From contig JAHBTL010000026.1 of the NCBI GenBank assembly GCA_019638615.1, positions 36,967 to 100,966 on the forward strand: a DNA stretch of 64,000 nt. Reading direction: 5' to 3'. The notes under the pieces were generated by a model. It searched no databases, was not told the DNA's origin, and worked only from the letters and a program-made list of their open reading frames with translations. Both the position numbers and the translations under genes were made by a program. Position 1 is the first letter of the stretch. Each line of letters begins with the position of its first letter. Below are positions 44,791 through 54,520 of the stretch, piece after piece. The DNA is from Chitinophagaceae bacterium (GTDB taxonomy: Bacteria > Bacteroidota > Bacteroidia > Chitinophagales > Chitinophagaceae).

Positions 44791-46097
44791 CATTTATCCC
44801 TGTCATCGGGGCTGAATTTCCAGGGTGCAAAATTGTTCTCTATATTAGATGACATTACATTCCACTCCTGGGGCGCATTGCTTTCTTCCATGATCAGGCA
44901 GCGGCGCAGTTCCGTAATAATTTCCAGCGGACTGATGCTCACAGGACATTCTTCGACACAGGCGTTGCAGGTGGTACAGGCTCTTAACTCTTCTACTGAA
45001 ATATAGTTATGCAGCAAGGTCTTATTGTCGTCAACAAATGTTCCGTTGGAGCGTATATTCCTGCTTACTTCCTCTATTCGGTCACGGGTATCCATCATGA
45101 TCTTCCGGGGCGACAATAATTTCCCGGTCATATTTGCGGGGCAGGCTGCCGAGCATCTTCCGCATTCTGTACAGGAATAGGCATCCAGGAGATTGCGCCA
45201 GGTTAAATCAAATACATCTTTGGCGCCAAAACGTGCAGGAGCGGCATTGGCATCCGCGGCAGGAGCCAGTTCGGGCTGCATGGCGTACAAAACCTCGTTT
45301 TGTATGGCCGGCATATTGTTCATCGTTCCCAAAGGTTCGAGGCGTGCGTAATACGCATTGGGAAACGCGAGTATAATATGTAAATGTTTTGAATAGGGCA
45401 GGTAGTTCATAAAAGCCAGTATGCCCAGTATGTGCAGCCACCAGCAGCTTCTTTCAATTGCTACCAGCAGGGTATCGTTTAAGCCGGCGAATAAAGGTGC
45501 TATCAGCCCTGAAATCAGGAAAGGGCCGGTGGGATGTTCGGCGTAATGCCCGTAACCTTTCGATTGCAATACCTGGTCGGTGCTGTTCATTGTAAGAAAG
45601 AGCAGCATCAGCACGATTTCAGTGATCAGTATATAATTGGCATCGCTCCTTGGCCAGCCGTCAAGGTCCTTGCTGATAAACCGTTTCAGCTTTATTATAT
45701 TTCTTCGTGCCAGGAAAACGGCACAGGCGGATATTACCAGCACTGCCAGGACTTCAAAAGCATTGATAAGAAATGTGTAAAATGAGCCCAGTACAGGGGC
45801 AAACACCCGGTGAGTGCCCAATGCGCCGTCCAGTATGATTTCCAGCACTTCTATATTAATGATGATAAAGCCTGCATACACAAAAAAATGAAGCACAGCC
45901 ACCAACGGGTTCCTGAACATTTTCTTTTGTCCGAAAGCGAGCAATACTACATTTTTCCAACGCAGCGAAGGTTGATCGGTATAGCCGGCATCCCTGCCCA
46001 GTAAAATATTTTTCCGTATGTCCATTAGCCTGCGGACAAACAACCCGATGCCCGCAACGGCAATGATGATAAATATCAATTGTAATACGATCTGCAT
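44766..46097 (-). CDS. Membrane (Fe-S)-binding oxidoreductase, nitrate-reductase-gamma-like plus ferredoxin domain
   Basis: 443 residues. Five to six helices in the first 260 residues resemble the cytochrome b-type membrane anchor of HdrE/NarI. The cytoplasmic part has two 4Fe-4S motifs, CTECGRCSAACPANMTG and CTTCNACVEECPVSIS. Proteins of this kind transfer electrons between the quinone pool and a soluble CCG partner. Its likely partner is the 43093-43872 gene. The final codons lie in word-repeat sequence. Confidence 0.9.
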   Translation of the reverse strand: MQIVLQLIFIIIAVAGIGLFVRRLMDIRKNILLGRDAGYTDQPSLRWKNVVLLAFGQKKMFRNPLVAVLHFFVYAGFIIINIEVLEIILDGALGTHRVFAPVLGSFYTFLINAFEVLAVLVISACAVFLARRNIIKLKRFISKDLDGWPRSDANYILITEIVLMLLFLTMNSTDQVLQSKGYGHYAEHPTGPFLISGLIAPLFAGLNDTLLVAIERSCWWLHILGILAFMNYLPYSKHLHIILAFPNAYYARLEPLGTMNNMPAIQNEVLYAMQPELAPAADANAAPARFGAKDVFDLTWRNLLDAYSCTECGRCSAACPANMTGKLLSPRKIMMDTRDRIEEVSRNIRSNGTFVDDNKTLLHNYISVEELRACTTCNACVEECPVSISPLEIITELRRCLIMEESNAPQEWNVMSSNIENNFAPWKFSPDDRDKWVSEKFEI

Positions 46098-46206
46098 CCT
46101 GCTTGTTGTAACGCTAAGATAAGATGTTTAGTACGATTAGTTTGTCTCAAAAGCGAGACAGCGATCATTTCCATGTCTGCCGGCTTGCAAATAAATGCAA
46201 TGAAAA

Positions 46207-46237
46207 TTTGAAAAACACCTGATACCGCTTAGTTTTG
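46207..46237 (+). promoter_or_regulatory. Promoter of the phosphoribosyltransferase gene
   Basis: TTTG (46207-46210), a 19-base spacer and TAGTTTTG (46230-46237) match the Bacteroidota consensus, 21 bases before the ATG. Confidence 0.8.
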
Positions 46238-46257
46238 GAAAGTTTAATTGAATGTGA

Positions 46258-46752
46258 ATGAAGAATTATATTCTTACATACGACCAGATCGAAAAAAAGC
46301 TGCAGCGGATGGCTTATGAAATTGCGGAAAGGAATGTGGGGGAAGAAAAGCTGATTTTAGCAGGGATAAAAGAGTATGGCGTGGTGATCGCACACCGGTT
46401 ACAACACTTGTTGAAATCTATTTTTAAAGGCGAGGTAATGGTAACAGAATTGGGAATAGATGATAAGAGGTTTCCCCGTGTTATTACCATTGATACGACG
46501 CTGAAGTTTGATAAGCAGGTGGTAATTGTGGTAGATGATGTGGCCAATAGCGGGAAAACCATGTTGTACGCCTTACAGCCATTCTTAAAAGATCAGCCTA
46601 AAAAAATACAGACATTGGCCCTGGTAGACAGGACCCATAAAACCTTCCCGGTGCATACCGATTATGTAGGTTTTTCAGTGGCTACAACCCTGCAGGAACA
46701 TATTTTTGTTGAGGTAGACAATGATAAAGTTACAGGCGCCTGGCTGGAATAG
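46258..46752 (+). CDS. Phosphoribosyltransferase (PyrR-like)
   Basis: 164 residues. The PRPP-binding loop VVIVVDDVANSGKTM (about residues 83-97) has the acidic pair and TxxTG-like turn of type I phosphoribosyltransferases. The N-terminal YDQIEKKLQRMAYEIAERN and central LAGIKEYGVVIAHRL resemble PyrR/hypoxanthine PRTases. It may salvage uracil or a purine, or bind RNA; the exact base is not clear. Confidence 0.85.
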   Translation: MKNYILTYDQIEKKLQRMAYEIAERNVGEEKLILAGIKEYGVVIAHRLQHLLKSIFKGEVMVTELGIDDKRFPRVITIDTTLKFDKQVVIVVDDVANSGKTMLYALQPFLKDQPKKIQTLALVDRTHKTFPVHTDYVGFSVATTLQEHIFVEVDNDKVTGAWLE

Positions 46753-46825
46753 TTGCTGATGTTCTTTATTTCCACGATATTCGGATAAATATTTTATTGA
46801 TTGCAAACTCTAATGCATATTTATT

Positions 46826-48550
46826 ATGGACACTAAAATTAACGATCGCGTAAACTCATGGCTGGATGGCGCTTTTGATGAAGCCACCAAAGCTGAAATA
46901 AAAAAGTTACAGTCGCAAAACCCGGATGAGCTTGTTGACGCTTTTTACAGGAACCTGGAGTTTGGCACCGGCGGATTGCGTGGTATTATGGGAGTGGGGA
47001 CTAACCGCATTAATAAATATACGATCGGTATGGCTACGCAGGGCTACGCCAATTATCTTAATAAAACATATCCCGGCGGGGAAATAAGAGTAGCCATAGC
47101 GCACGACAGCCGTAACAACAGCCGCCAGTTTGCTGAAATTACAGCCAATGTAATGGCTGCGAATGGCATTAAAGTGTACCTGTTTGAATCATTGCGCCCG
47201 ACCCCTGAATTATCTTTTGCCATTCGTACACTGGGATGCCAGGGCGGGGTAGTTTGTACCGCATCGCACAACCCTAAAGAATACAATGGTTACAAAGCCT
47301 ACTGGAATGATGGTGGCCAACTGGTGCCGCCTCATGACAAGAATGTTATAAAAGAGGTGGATAAAATCGCTTCGGTTGACGAGGTAAAATGGAGTGGGGG
47401 AGAAGAACGCATTGAGCTGATAGGGAAAGATATGGACGAAAAGTATTGGGAAATGGCCAAGGGGCTGAGCGTGTATCCCGATGTGATCGCCAAACAACAC
47501 GACCTGAAAATTGTGTACACGCCCATACATGGAACAGGCATTGTGCTGGTACCTGAATTATTAAAACGTTACGGCTTTACCAATGTAACGATTGTGGAAG
47601 AACAGTCGAAGCCGGATGGTAATTTTCCAACGGTGGTATATCCCAATCCTGAAGAAAGTGAAGCAATGAGCATTGGTTTGAAAAAAGCCAAAGAGCTGAA
47701 TGCCGATATCCTGCTCGGCACGGATCCGGATGCTGACAGGGTGGGTATTGCGGTTAAGGATAACAAAGGCAACTGGTTGCTGGTAAATGGCAATCAAACT
47801 GCTGTGCTGGCTTTCAGCTATCTGATAGAGGCGCGCAAATCGAAAGGAATAGCCAAGCCCAACGACATGGTGGTAAAAACCATTGTAACCACTGATATGA
47901 TAGACCGCTTTGCCGAACAGAACGGGGTGGCCTGCTACAATGTGCTTACCGGCTTTAAATGGATCGCGGAACTGATAAAGGAAAAAGAAGGAGTGGAGGA
48001 TTATATTATTGGAGGGGAAGAAAGCTATGGATTGCTGGTAGGGCCTAAGCTGCGTGATAAAGATGCCGTAAGCGCAGTGGCTGTTTTGTGCGAAATGGCA
48101 GCGTATGAAAAAAACAAAGGCAGGAGCCTGTTTGAAAAGCTGGTGGATCTGTATGTGCAATATGGCTTTTATAAGGAGCATCTTATTTCCATCACCAAAA
48201 AAGGGATGCGCGGACAGGAAGAGATTGCTGAAATGATGCAATCGTACAGGGATAATACGCCCAAATCCATCAACGGGTCTCCCGTGGTGCAATTGCTCGA
48301 TTATGAGTTACGCAAAGGAAAAAATCCGCAAACGGGCGAAGAGTGGGAAATTAAACTGCCTAAATCCAACGTGCTGCAATTCATCCTGGCAGATGGAAGC
48401 AAAATTTCCGCACGCCCTTCGGGCACAGAGCCTAAAATAAAATTTTATTTCAGTGTAAATACCAAGCTCAGCAGTGCTGCCGAGTACGATGCGGTAAATG
48501 CACAATTGGATCAGCGGATCAAAAGCATTATTGCAGATATGAAACTGTAG
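46826..48550 (+). CDS. Phospho-sugar mutase (phosphoglucomutase/phosphomannomutase)
   Basis: 574 residues; interconverts hexose 1- and 6-phosphates. Catalytic Ser147 lies in CTASHNPKEYNGYK, the metal site is DPDADRVGI, the sugar loop GGEESYG and the C-terminal phosphate loop RPSGTEPKIKF. The length fits the PgcA-like group (about 570 residues), which is often glucose-preferring. A terminator follows. Confidence 0.95.
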   Translation: MDTKINDRVNSWLDGAFDEATKAEIKKLQSQNPDELVDAFYRNLEFGTGGLRGIMGVGTNRINKYTIGMATQGYANYLNKTYPGGEIRVAIAHDSRNNSRQFAEITANVMAANGIKVYLFESLRPTPELSFAIRTLGCQGGVVCTASHNPKEYNGYKAYWNDGGQLVPPHDKNVIKEVDKIASVDEVKWSGGEERIELIGKDMDEKYWEMAKGLSVYPDVIAKQHDLKIVYTPIHGTGIVLVPELLKRYGFTNVTIVEEQSKPDGNFPTVVYPNPEESEAMSIGLKKAKELNADILLGTDPDADRVGIAVKDNKGNWLLVNGNQTAVLAFSYLIEARKSKGIAKPNDMVVKTIVTTDMIDRFAEQNGVACYNVLTGFKWIAELIKEKEGVEDYIIGGEESYGLLVGPKLRDKDAVSAVAVLCEMAAYEKNKGRSLFEKLVDLYVQYGFYKEHLISITKKGMRGQEEIAEMMQSYRDNTPKSINGSPVVQLLDYELRKGKNPQTGEEWEIKLPKSNVLQFILADGSKISARPSGTEPKIKFYFSVNTKLSSAAEYDAVNAQLDQRIKSIIADMKL

Positions 48551-48570
48551 CGTTCACGGAGAGTCAGTAA

Positions 48571-48608
48571 AATATCCCGGCAGTTTTTGTGAATGCCGGA
48601 TATTTTTT
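48571..48608 (+). terminator. Rho-independent terminator
   Basis: AATATCCCGGCA pairs with TGCCGGATATT (one bulged C) and is followed by a run of seven T on the plus strand, 20 bases after the phospho-sugar mutase stop. Confidence 0.9.
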
Positions 48609-48684
48609 TGCAATAAGTCCATGAATTGTGTATACCCATGTATACAGCAACAGTAAAACTAATATCTTGCAACCAACTTAAGGT

Positions 48685-49596
48685 ATGCACGCTTCACCCC
48701 GGAAAAAATATGTGGGAATTTTACTGGCACTGCTGGCGGTATTGATATGGTCGGGCAACTTTATTGTTGCCAGGGGAATTATTCACCAGGTAAAGCCTGT
48801 AACGCTCGCGTTTTACAGATGGGGCTCTGCCAGTTTAATGCTTCTTCCTTTTGCTCTGGCACAGTTCAAAAAAGAATGGCCTGTCACCCAAAAGCACCTG
48901 CCTTATCTTTTTGGCGTGTCGCTGTTCGGTATTGCTTTGTTCAACACCTTTGTATATGTGGCGGGACATTATACCACGGCCATCAACCTCGCACTGATAG
49001 GCACTACCGCATCACCGATCATGATCATAATAATGGCAGCCTTTTTTTTGAAAGAGCGGATTGATCTATTCAAGACGACAGGGGTTGTATTATGTGTTGC
49101 CGGGGTATTGTTTCTTTTAGCAAAAGGCGATTGGCACAATCTGATCGGCTTCAGGTTCACTAAAGGCGACCAATGGGTGCTGCTCGGCGCTTTTTGCTTT
49201 GCGGTGTACAACATCATGGTACGGAAAATGCCGGGTGGATTTTCGGCATTGAATTTTTTATTTGTGATTTTTGCCATGGGCGCCCTGTTGCTGCTGCCAT
49301 TTTATATATGGGAAGTATTATACAGTCCGCCGGTACAATGGACCGGCAATCTCGTGCTCACCGTGCTTTATCTTGGGCTGGGCACTTCTGTTATCGGGTA
49401 TCTGTGCTGGAATTTCGCCATTAAAACATTGGGTGCCGGCAGAACTGCCTTGTTCAGTAACCTCATACCCGTGTTTGCCAGTGTGGAAGCTGTATTTTTC
49501 CTGCAGGAAACATTTTCATGGGTGCACGTGGTGAGCATGGTACTGGTATTTGCAGGCATATTGCTTGCCAACCGTAAAATATTTGTCGGAGAATGA
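48685..49596 (+). CDS. EamA/DMT-family transporter
   Basis: 303 residues with ten predicted helices in two EamA repeats; the first starts LLALLAVLIWSGNFIVARGI and the second WVLLGAFCFAVYNIMVRK. Such proteins export or import small metabolites, amino acids or nucleotide derivatives. The stop codon overlaps the next start by 4 bases, suggesting coupling with the Gre-like protein. Confidence 0.92.
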   Translation: MHASPRKKYVGILLALLAVLIWSGNFIVARGIIHQVKPVTLAFYRWGSASLMLLPFALAQFKKEWPVTQKHLPYLFGVSLFGIALFNTFVYVAGHYTTAINLALIGTTASPIMIIIMAAFFLKERIDLFKTTGVVLCVAGVLFLLAKGDWHNLIGFRFTKGDQWVLLGAFCFAVYNIMVRKMPGGFSALNFLFVIFAMGALLLLPFYIWEVLYSPPVQWTGNLVLTVLYLGLGTSVIGYLCWNFAIKTLGAGRTALFSNLIPVFASVEAVFFLQETFSWVHVVSMVLVFAGILLANRKIFVGE

Positions 49597-50045
49597 TTGC
49601 GTTTAAACAAAAAGTTTGCTCGTACTACCTGCAAGGCATACACGAAAAGATACGCATGCTGCAAAAAATACTGGACGATTTGAAGGAAAGCGGCAAAAAC
49701 GAAACCAAAAGCACTGCCGGCGACAAGCATGAAACCGCGCTGGCTATGCTGCAGATTGAACAGGAGAACACACGTGGACAGTTAAAGGCTGCACAGGAGC
49801 AGCTGGCAATCTTCAGCAGGATCGATTTTTCGTTGCAGCCGGCAAAAGTGAGCAACGGAAGTTTGATACGAACCAACAGGGGATACTTATTTTTGAGCGT
49901 CGCTGCCGGAAAGGCGATGGTCGGTGACCAGGCAGTAACAGCCCTTTCACCCCAGTCGCCATTGGGCATGAAATTGATGGGTGCTTGCATCGGCGACAGT
50001 ATGGTTGTGAACAACGTAACGTATACTATTGAGGAGATATGCTAA
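49593..50045 (+). CDS. GreA/GreB C-terminal-like protein with N-terminal coiled coil
   Basis: 150 residues. Residues 10-75 are helical and heptad-like (HEKIRMLQKILDDLKESG, EQENTRGQLKAAQEQLA), and the C-terminal 60 residues resemble the FKBP-like domain of Gre transcript-cleavage factors (LSPQSPLGMKLMGACIGDSM). The acidic tip of true GreA is not obvious, so it may act as an anti-cleavage or Rnk-like factor instead. Bacteroidota copies are sometimes mislabelled as 3-oxoacyl-ACP synthase, as far as I recall. Confidence 0.7.
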   Translation: MIAFKQKVCSYYLQGIHEKIRMLQKILDDLKESGKNETKSTAGDKHETALAMLQIEQENTRGQLKAAQEQLAIFSRIDFSLQPAKVSNGSLIRTNRGYLFLSVAAGKAMVGDQAVTALSPQSPLGMKLMGACIGDSMVVNNVTYTIEEIC

Positions 50046-50090
50046 CCGGCCATTGCACGTATCTATATTTAGCCGACAGCTATCAGCGAC

Positions 50091-53006
50091 CTATACCAAA
50101 GCCTTATATAGAATTTCTACCGGGTGCAGGGCCTTGCGCTGCGCTCCGTCTTTGATCTGGTGGCGGCAGCTCGTTCCCGCAGCAGCAATTAAAGTCTCCT
50201 TTTCCTGTTTGCGTACGGTGGGCAATAATACCAGCTCTCCGATTTTCATCGATATATCGTAATGCTCTTTTTCATAACCGAACGAGCCTGCCATACCGCA
50301 GCAGCCAGAAGGAATGGTTTGTACAGAATAGTTTTGAGGCAGCGACAGGATTTTTACCGAAGGCGCTACAGAGGAGAGTGCCTTTTGCTGGCAATGTCCG
50401 TGCAGTACAATTTTTTTAGCCTCTGCAGTAAACATACCTGGAGTAATATTTCCTTTTTCAGCTTCTTTCGCTAAAAACTCTTCTATTGTAAATACGCTTT
50501 TTGAAAGCTGCCGGGCGGCATCAAGCAGGTCGTCATCCGCCAGGTCAATATACTCATCGCGGAAGGTAAGAATAGCGGAAGGTTCAACGCCTATCATGGG
50601 CATTTCCGGTGTTATCACTTCATGCAACAGCCGGATGTTCCTGTTGGCTATTGCTTTGGCCTTGCGAAGCAGTCCTTTCGATAACCACGATCTCCCGCTT
50701 TCTATATGTTGGGGGATGATAACGTCATAACCCAGCTTTTCCAGGAGCAGCACTGCCATGATCCCTATTTCAGTATCGTTGTAATTGGTGAACTCATCGC
50801 AAAACAGGTATATTTTTTTATTTGAAGAAGGCCTGATTTGTCGCCTGTGTTTTGCATACCAGCTTTTCAACGTAGTGCGATACAGGGTAGGCATGGACCG
50901 GCCGGTAGCAAACCCGGAAATTTTTTTAATGGTATTGCCTACAAAAGGATTGGTAACAGCAAAATTATACAGGCCCGGCGCCAGGGCGCCTAATTTGGAA
51001 AGCGAGCTGAAGTTTGCAATGAGCTTGCTGCGGAATGGTACGCCATTGTCGTCGTAGTATTGTTGCAGGAATTCCGCTTTTAGCTTCGCTACATCTACAT
51101 TGGACGGGCATTCTGATTTGCATCCCTTACAGCTTAAGCACAAATCCATTACTTCGTAAATTTCTTTATGATCAAAGCGATTGATCTTAGTGGAATGTGT
51201 AAGGAATTCGCGCAGGATATTAGCCCTGGCCCTGGTGGTGTCTTTTTCATTTTTGGTAGCCATGTACGAGGGACACATAGTACCGCCTGATAAATGTGTT
51301 TTGCGGCAATCGCCTGAGCCGTTGCATTGCTCTGCATGTTGCAATACATTTTGATTGTGATACCGGAAGATGGTTTTGAAGGCGGGCGTTTGCTGTCCGG
51401 GTTCGTAGCGCAGCATGGAATTCATGGAAGGCGTATCCACAATTTTGCCGGGGTTGAAAATGTTATTGGGATCCCATGTCCTTTTAATCTCTTTCAGCAG
51501 CCGGTAATTTTTTTCACCTACCATCTGGCGTATGAATTCGCCCCTTAGTCTTCCATCGCCATGTTCCCCGCTCAGGGAGCCTTTGTATTTTTTTACAAGC
51601 GTGGCAATCTCTTCTGCGATCACCCTGAACAGGTGATTGCCCTCTGCCGTTTTCAGGTTAATGATCGGACGAAGGTGTATCTCGCCGCTTCCCGCATGGG
51701 CATAGTGTACGGAGTATAAATTATGTTTTTTCAGGATGTCGTTGAAATCGCGTATAAAGTCGGGCAGGTCGTGTACATCAACCGCGGTGTCCTCAATTAC
51801 CGGTACGGCTTTCTCATCGCCGGGCAGGTTGCTCAGCAAGCCCAGTCCCGCTTTTCGCAAGGCCCATATTTTTTTGGTGTCCTCGCCAAATAACAGGGGA
51901 AAATGATAGCCCAGTCCCAACGCTCTCATTTCGGCTTCTGCCAATGCTGCTTTCGCTATTATTTCTTCCCGCGTTTCAGCCCGGAACTCAATGACCAGTA
52001 TAGCGCCCGGGTCGCCGGAAACAAAAAAACGATTTTTGCGCTGTTCAATATTGTCTTTGGTGCATTCCAGTATATAATGATCAATCAGCTCACTGGCCGT
52101 TGCATTGTATTTAAGTCCTATGAGATTGGCGCGCAACGATTCATCAATCGTATTAAAGTGTACACATAACAGGCCCGATTCCCTGGGCGGCAGCGGTACC
52201 ACATTCAGTTTGATCTCGGTGATAAAGGCAAGCGTTCCTTCGGAGCCTGCTATCAGTTTACAAAAATTAAAATCTTCCCCGCCGGCATTAAAAGGGGCAC
52301 TGTCCAGCAATATGTCAACCGCATACCCGGTATTTCTTCTTTCCACCGTTTTTTTAGGGAACTCCCTGCGTATTTCTTCCTGGTTTTCATAAAGGCTCAG
52401 CATGCTGCGGATGCTTTTATAGATGGCGCCTTCCAACGTGGGCAGCTCGCATTTACGATGAAATGCATCAAGGTCCAAAGCGGAAAAAACAGCCTCTGAT
52501 CCATCGCTTAACAATGCTTTTACTTCGACCAGGTGCTCGCGTGTGCTGCGGTACACTACCGAATTGGAACCGCAGGAATTATTGCCTACCATGCCACCGA
52601 TCATTGCCCGGTTGGCGGTAGACGTTTCGGGGCCAAACAACAGCCCATGCGGCTTCAGGAAAAGGTTCAGCTCGTCGCGTATCACACCCGGTTGTACCCG
52701 CACCCATTTTTCTTCGGTATTTACCTCCAGTATTTTTGTGAAATTTTTTGAAACATCCACCACAATGCCGTTGCCCACCACCTGTCCGGCCAAAGAAGTA
52801 CCTGCGGTCCGGGGAATCAGGGATGTTTTTTCGGCATTGGCAAAAGCGATCAGCTTTTTAATGTCTTCTACCGACCGGGGAACAGCTACCGCCAGGGGCA
52901 TTTCCCGATAGGCAGATGCATCGGTAGCATAGAGGGTCCGGGTGGTATCATCTAAAAAAAGTTCGCCGTCCAGTTCAGTAGAAAGTTGTTCCAGTTTTGT
53001 TGTCAT
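50091..53006 (-). CDS. FAD- and Fe-S-containing 2-hydroxyacid dehydrogenase (YdiJ-like)
   Basis: 971 residues from MTTKLEQLST (13 more codons are possible upstream). The N-terminal half is a VAO-type FAD-linked oxidase (IPRTAGTSLAGQVVGNGIVVD, SNLPGDEKAVPVIEDTAVDV, HYAHAGSGEIHLRP, SGEHGDGRLRG). The C-terminal half has 4Fe-4S cysteines (CRKTHLSGGTMCPSY, CLSCKGCKSECPSN) and a CCG-type domain (HGHCQQKAL...SGCCGMAGSFGYE). The fusion matches E. coli YdiJ, a D-2-hydroxyglutarate dehydrogenase; D-lactate is also a possible substrate. Confidence 0.93.
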   Translation of the reverse strand: MTTKLEQLSTELDGELFLDDTTRTLYATDASAYREMPLAVAVPRSVEDIKKLIAFANAEKTSLIPRTAGTSLAGQVVGNGIVVDVSKNFTKILEVNTEEKWVRVQPGVIRDELNLFLKPHGLLFGPETSTANRAMIGGMVGNNSCGSNSVVYRSTREHLVEVKALLSDGSEAVFSALDLDAFHRKCELPTLEGAIYKSIRSMLSLYENQEEIRREFPKKTVERRNTGYAVDILLDSAPFNAGGEDFNFCKLIAGSEGTLAFITEIKLNVVPLPPRESGLLCVHFNTIDESLRANLIGLKYNATASELIDHYILECTKDNIEQRKNRFFVSGDPGAILVIEFRAETREEIIAKAALAEAEMRALGLGYHFPLLFGEDTKKIWALRKAGLGLLSNLPGDEKAVPVIEDTAVDVHDLPDFIRDFNDILKKHNLYSVHYAHAGSGEIHLRPIINLKTAEGNHLFRVIAEEIATLVKKYKGSLSGEHGDGRLRGEFIRQMVGEKNYRLLKEIKRTWDPNNIFNPGKIVDTPSMNSMLRYEPGQQTPAFKTIFRYHNQNVLQHAEQCNGSGDCRKTHLSGGTMCPSYMATKNEKDTTRARANILREFLTHSTKINRFDHKEIYEVMDLCLSCKGCKSECPSNVDVAKLKAEFLQQYYDDNGVPFRSKLIANFSSLSKLGALAPGLYNFAVTNPFVGNTIKKISGFATGRSMPTLYRTTLKSWYAKHRRQIRPSSNKKIYLFCDEFTNYNDTEIGIMAVLLLEKLGYDVIIPQHIESGRSWLSKGLLRKAKAIANRNIRLLHEVITPEMPMIGVEPSAILTFRDEYIDLADDDLLDAARQLSKSVFTIEEFLAKEAEKGNITPGMFTAEAKKIVLHGHCQQKALSSVAPSVKILSLPQNYSVQTIPSGCCGMAGSFGYEKEHYDISMKIGELVLLPTVRKQEKETLIAAAGTSCRHQIKDGAQRKALHPVEILYKALV

Positions 53007-53191
53007 CCTGCTATAAGTTCGGTGGCCGGATTTAAGGCAGCGCAAAATTACAACAAGAATTGCTGCTGTGTGCCGGGAAGTACAAAACTCTGTTAATATT
53101 ACTGTAAGACGAATTAAGTGGCTGCAATACCATGTATTATAAATAGCATTATGGCATATGGTTTGCTTTTACAGGGCAAACTTATACAGTT

Positions 53192-53401
53192 ATGAAGAAA
53201 ACAAAAATAATAGTTGTAGCTGCTGCTACCGGTGCGATAGCGGGTTTGCTGGTATATGCTTTTCGCAAATGCCGCTCCCATCGCATGCTCAAACAGGTGG
53301 CTGCGGAAGGATATGAAACAGCGCATGAGGTACTTTTTCCCCATACCGGTTCCCTTGGAAATAAAACGCATTACGGACCGGTATTGCCTCATCACGGATA
53401 A
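53192..53401 (+). CDS. Small single-pass membrane protein
   Basis: 69 residues; a basic N-terminus and one hydrophobic helix (IIVVAAATGAIAGLLVYAF, residues 6-24), then a short soluble tail with histidines. A terminator hairpin lies 39 bases after the stop, which supports a real gene. It resembles YtxH-like small proteins only in layout. Function unknown. Confidence 0.6.
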   Translation: MKKTKIIVVAAATGAIAGLLVYAFRKCRSHRMLKQVAAEGYETAHEVLFPHTGSLGNKTHYGPVLPHHG

Positions 53402-53439
53402 TTAATTCCTTATCTCTGCCTGATGGATATCTTATTAGG

Positions 53440-53474
53440 GAGGTTGCCTCGAAATTCCGGGCAACCTCTTTATT
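53440..53474 (+). terminator. Rho-independent terminator
   Basis: Stem GAGGTTGCC (53440-53448)/GGCAACCTC (53460-53468) with an 11-base loop and TTTATTTT after it, downstream of the 69-residue gene. Confidence 0.85.
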
Positions 53475-53485
53475 TTGAGTATTGC

Positions 53486-54475
53486 TTATTCTTCCACCAT
53501 ATGTATTCTTTCTTCATCCAGCAATACAAATACCTGGCCTCCTTTCTTTAAGCTGCTTCCCGCATCTGTACGACAAATCAGTTTTTCGTCATTTACGATC
53601 ACCTCCAGTTCTATGGCATTTCCCAGGAAAAAAATATTGCTTACTATTCCAGGTACACCTTTGTGCGGGTTATTCGTAATATAAACATGTTCGGGCCTGA
53701 CTAAAATATTTTTTGCAGTAAAAGATGCCGGGGGAGAGAAGCTCAACAGATCTTTTAGAAGCGAAAAGCTCAGCAGGTTGTATTTTCCAAACAGTCCCGC
53801 CGTGTACAGGTCGGAAGGATAATGATACATATTGAATGGCGTTTGCCGTTGCGTGAGCGATCCGTTGCGCAGCACCAGTATTTCATCTGCCCAGGAAAGT
53901 ATGTCCTGTGGATCGTGGGAAACGAGTATGCACGTAATGTTCAGGGCGTCTCCAATATCTTTGATAACTGCTTTGAGCGTGTTTTTGTGGATGAGATCAA
54001 GATTGGAAAAGGGCTCATCAAGCAACAGGAGGGAAGGAGCGGTGCTCAATAGTCTTGCCAGGGCTACTCTTTGTTTTTCGCCGCCCGATAGTTCATTGGT
54101 TTTTCGTTTTAAAAGATGTGCAATATCACATATTTCATACAGCATGCCGGCGTCGTATATCCTGTTGGCATATTCAAGCAATTCTTCTACGCGGTAATTG
54201 TTCCTTAATTCAAAATACTGCGACAGGTAGGCGATTTTGGGATGTCCGGCGATCAATTGTTCATAAGGGCCTTTTACTCTTTCTCCTTCAAACCATACTT
54301 CACCTGTGTCGGGCTGGATCAATCCTGCAATGATCTTTAAGAGGGTGCTTTTTCCTGATCCTGTTTCGCCCGCGATGGCAATTTTTTGCAGGCGTTGCTG
54401 ATCAAAACTAATATTTTTTAGTTCGAAATCACGTTCGTCTTTTATGCTGATGGCGGATACCTGTAATAGATTCAT
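53486..54475 (-). CDS. ABC transporter ATP-binding protein, PotA/FbpC-like
   Basis: 329 residues from MNLLQVSAIS. Walker A is GETGSGKST, the signature LSGGEKQRVALARLL, Walker B LLLLDEPFSNLD and the switch histidine VSHDP. A C-terminal TOBE-like domain (about residues 250-325) with VRPEHVYI is typical of Fe3+, sulfate or polyamine importers. No permease or binding protein is next to it, so the substrate is unknown. Confidence 0.9.
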   Translation of the reverse strand: MNLLQVSAISIKDERDFELKNISFDQQRLQKIAIAGETGSGKSTLLKIIAGLIQPDTGEVWFEGERVKGPYEQLIAGHPKIAYLSQYFELRNNYRVEELLEYANRIYDAGMLYEICDIAHLLKRKTNELSGGEKQRVALARLLSTAPSLLLLDEPFSNLDLIHKNTLKAVIKDIGDALNITCILVSHDPQDILSWADEILVLRNGSLTQRQTPFNMYHYPSDLYTAGLFGKYNLLSFSLLKDLLSFSPPASFTAKNILVRPEHVYITNNPHKGVPGIVSNIFFLGNAIELEVIVNDEKLICRTDAGSSLKKGGQVFVLLDEERIHMVEE

Positions 54476-54520
54476 AATAAAAGAGCGTACAAGATACGGA
54501 TACAAAAACAAAACATTCTT

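Noticed and set aside
47561-48292. 243-codon minus-strand frame opposite the phospho-sugar mutase
   Set aside because: It lies wholly inside a well-conserved gene and shows no independent family signature.
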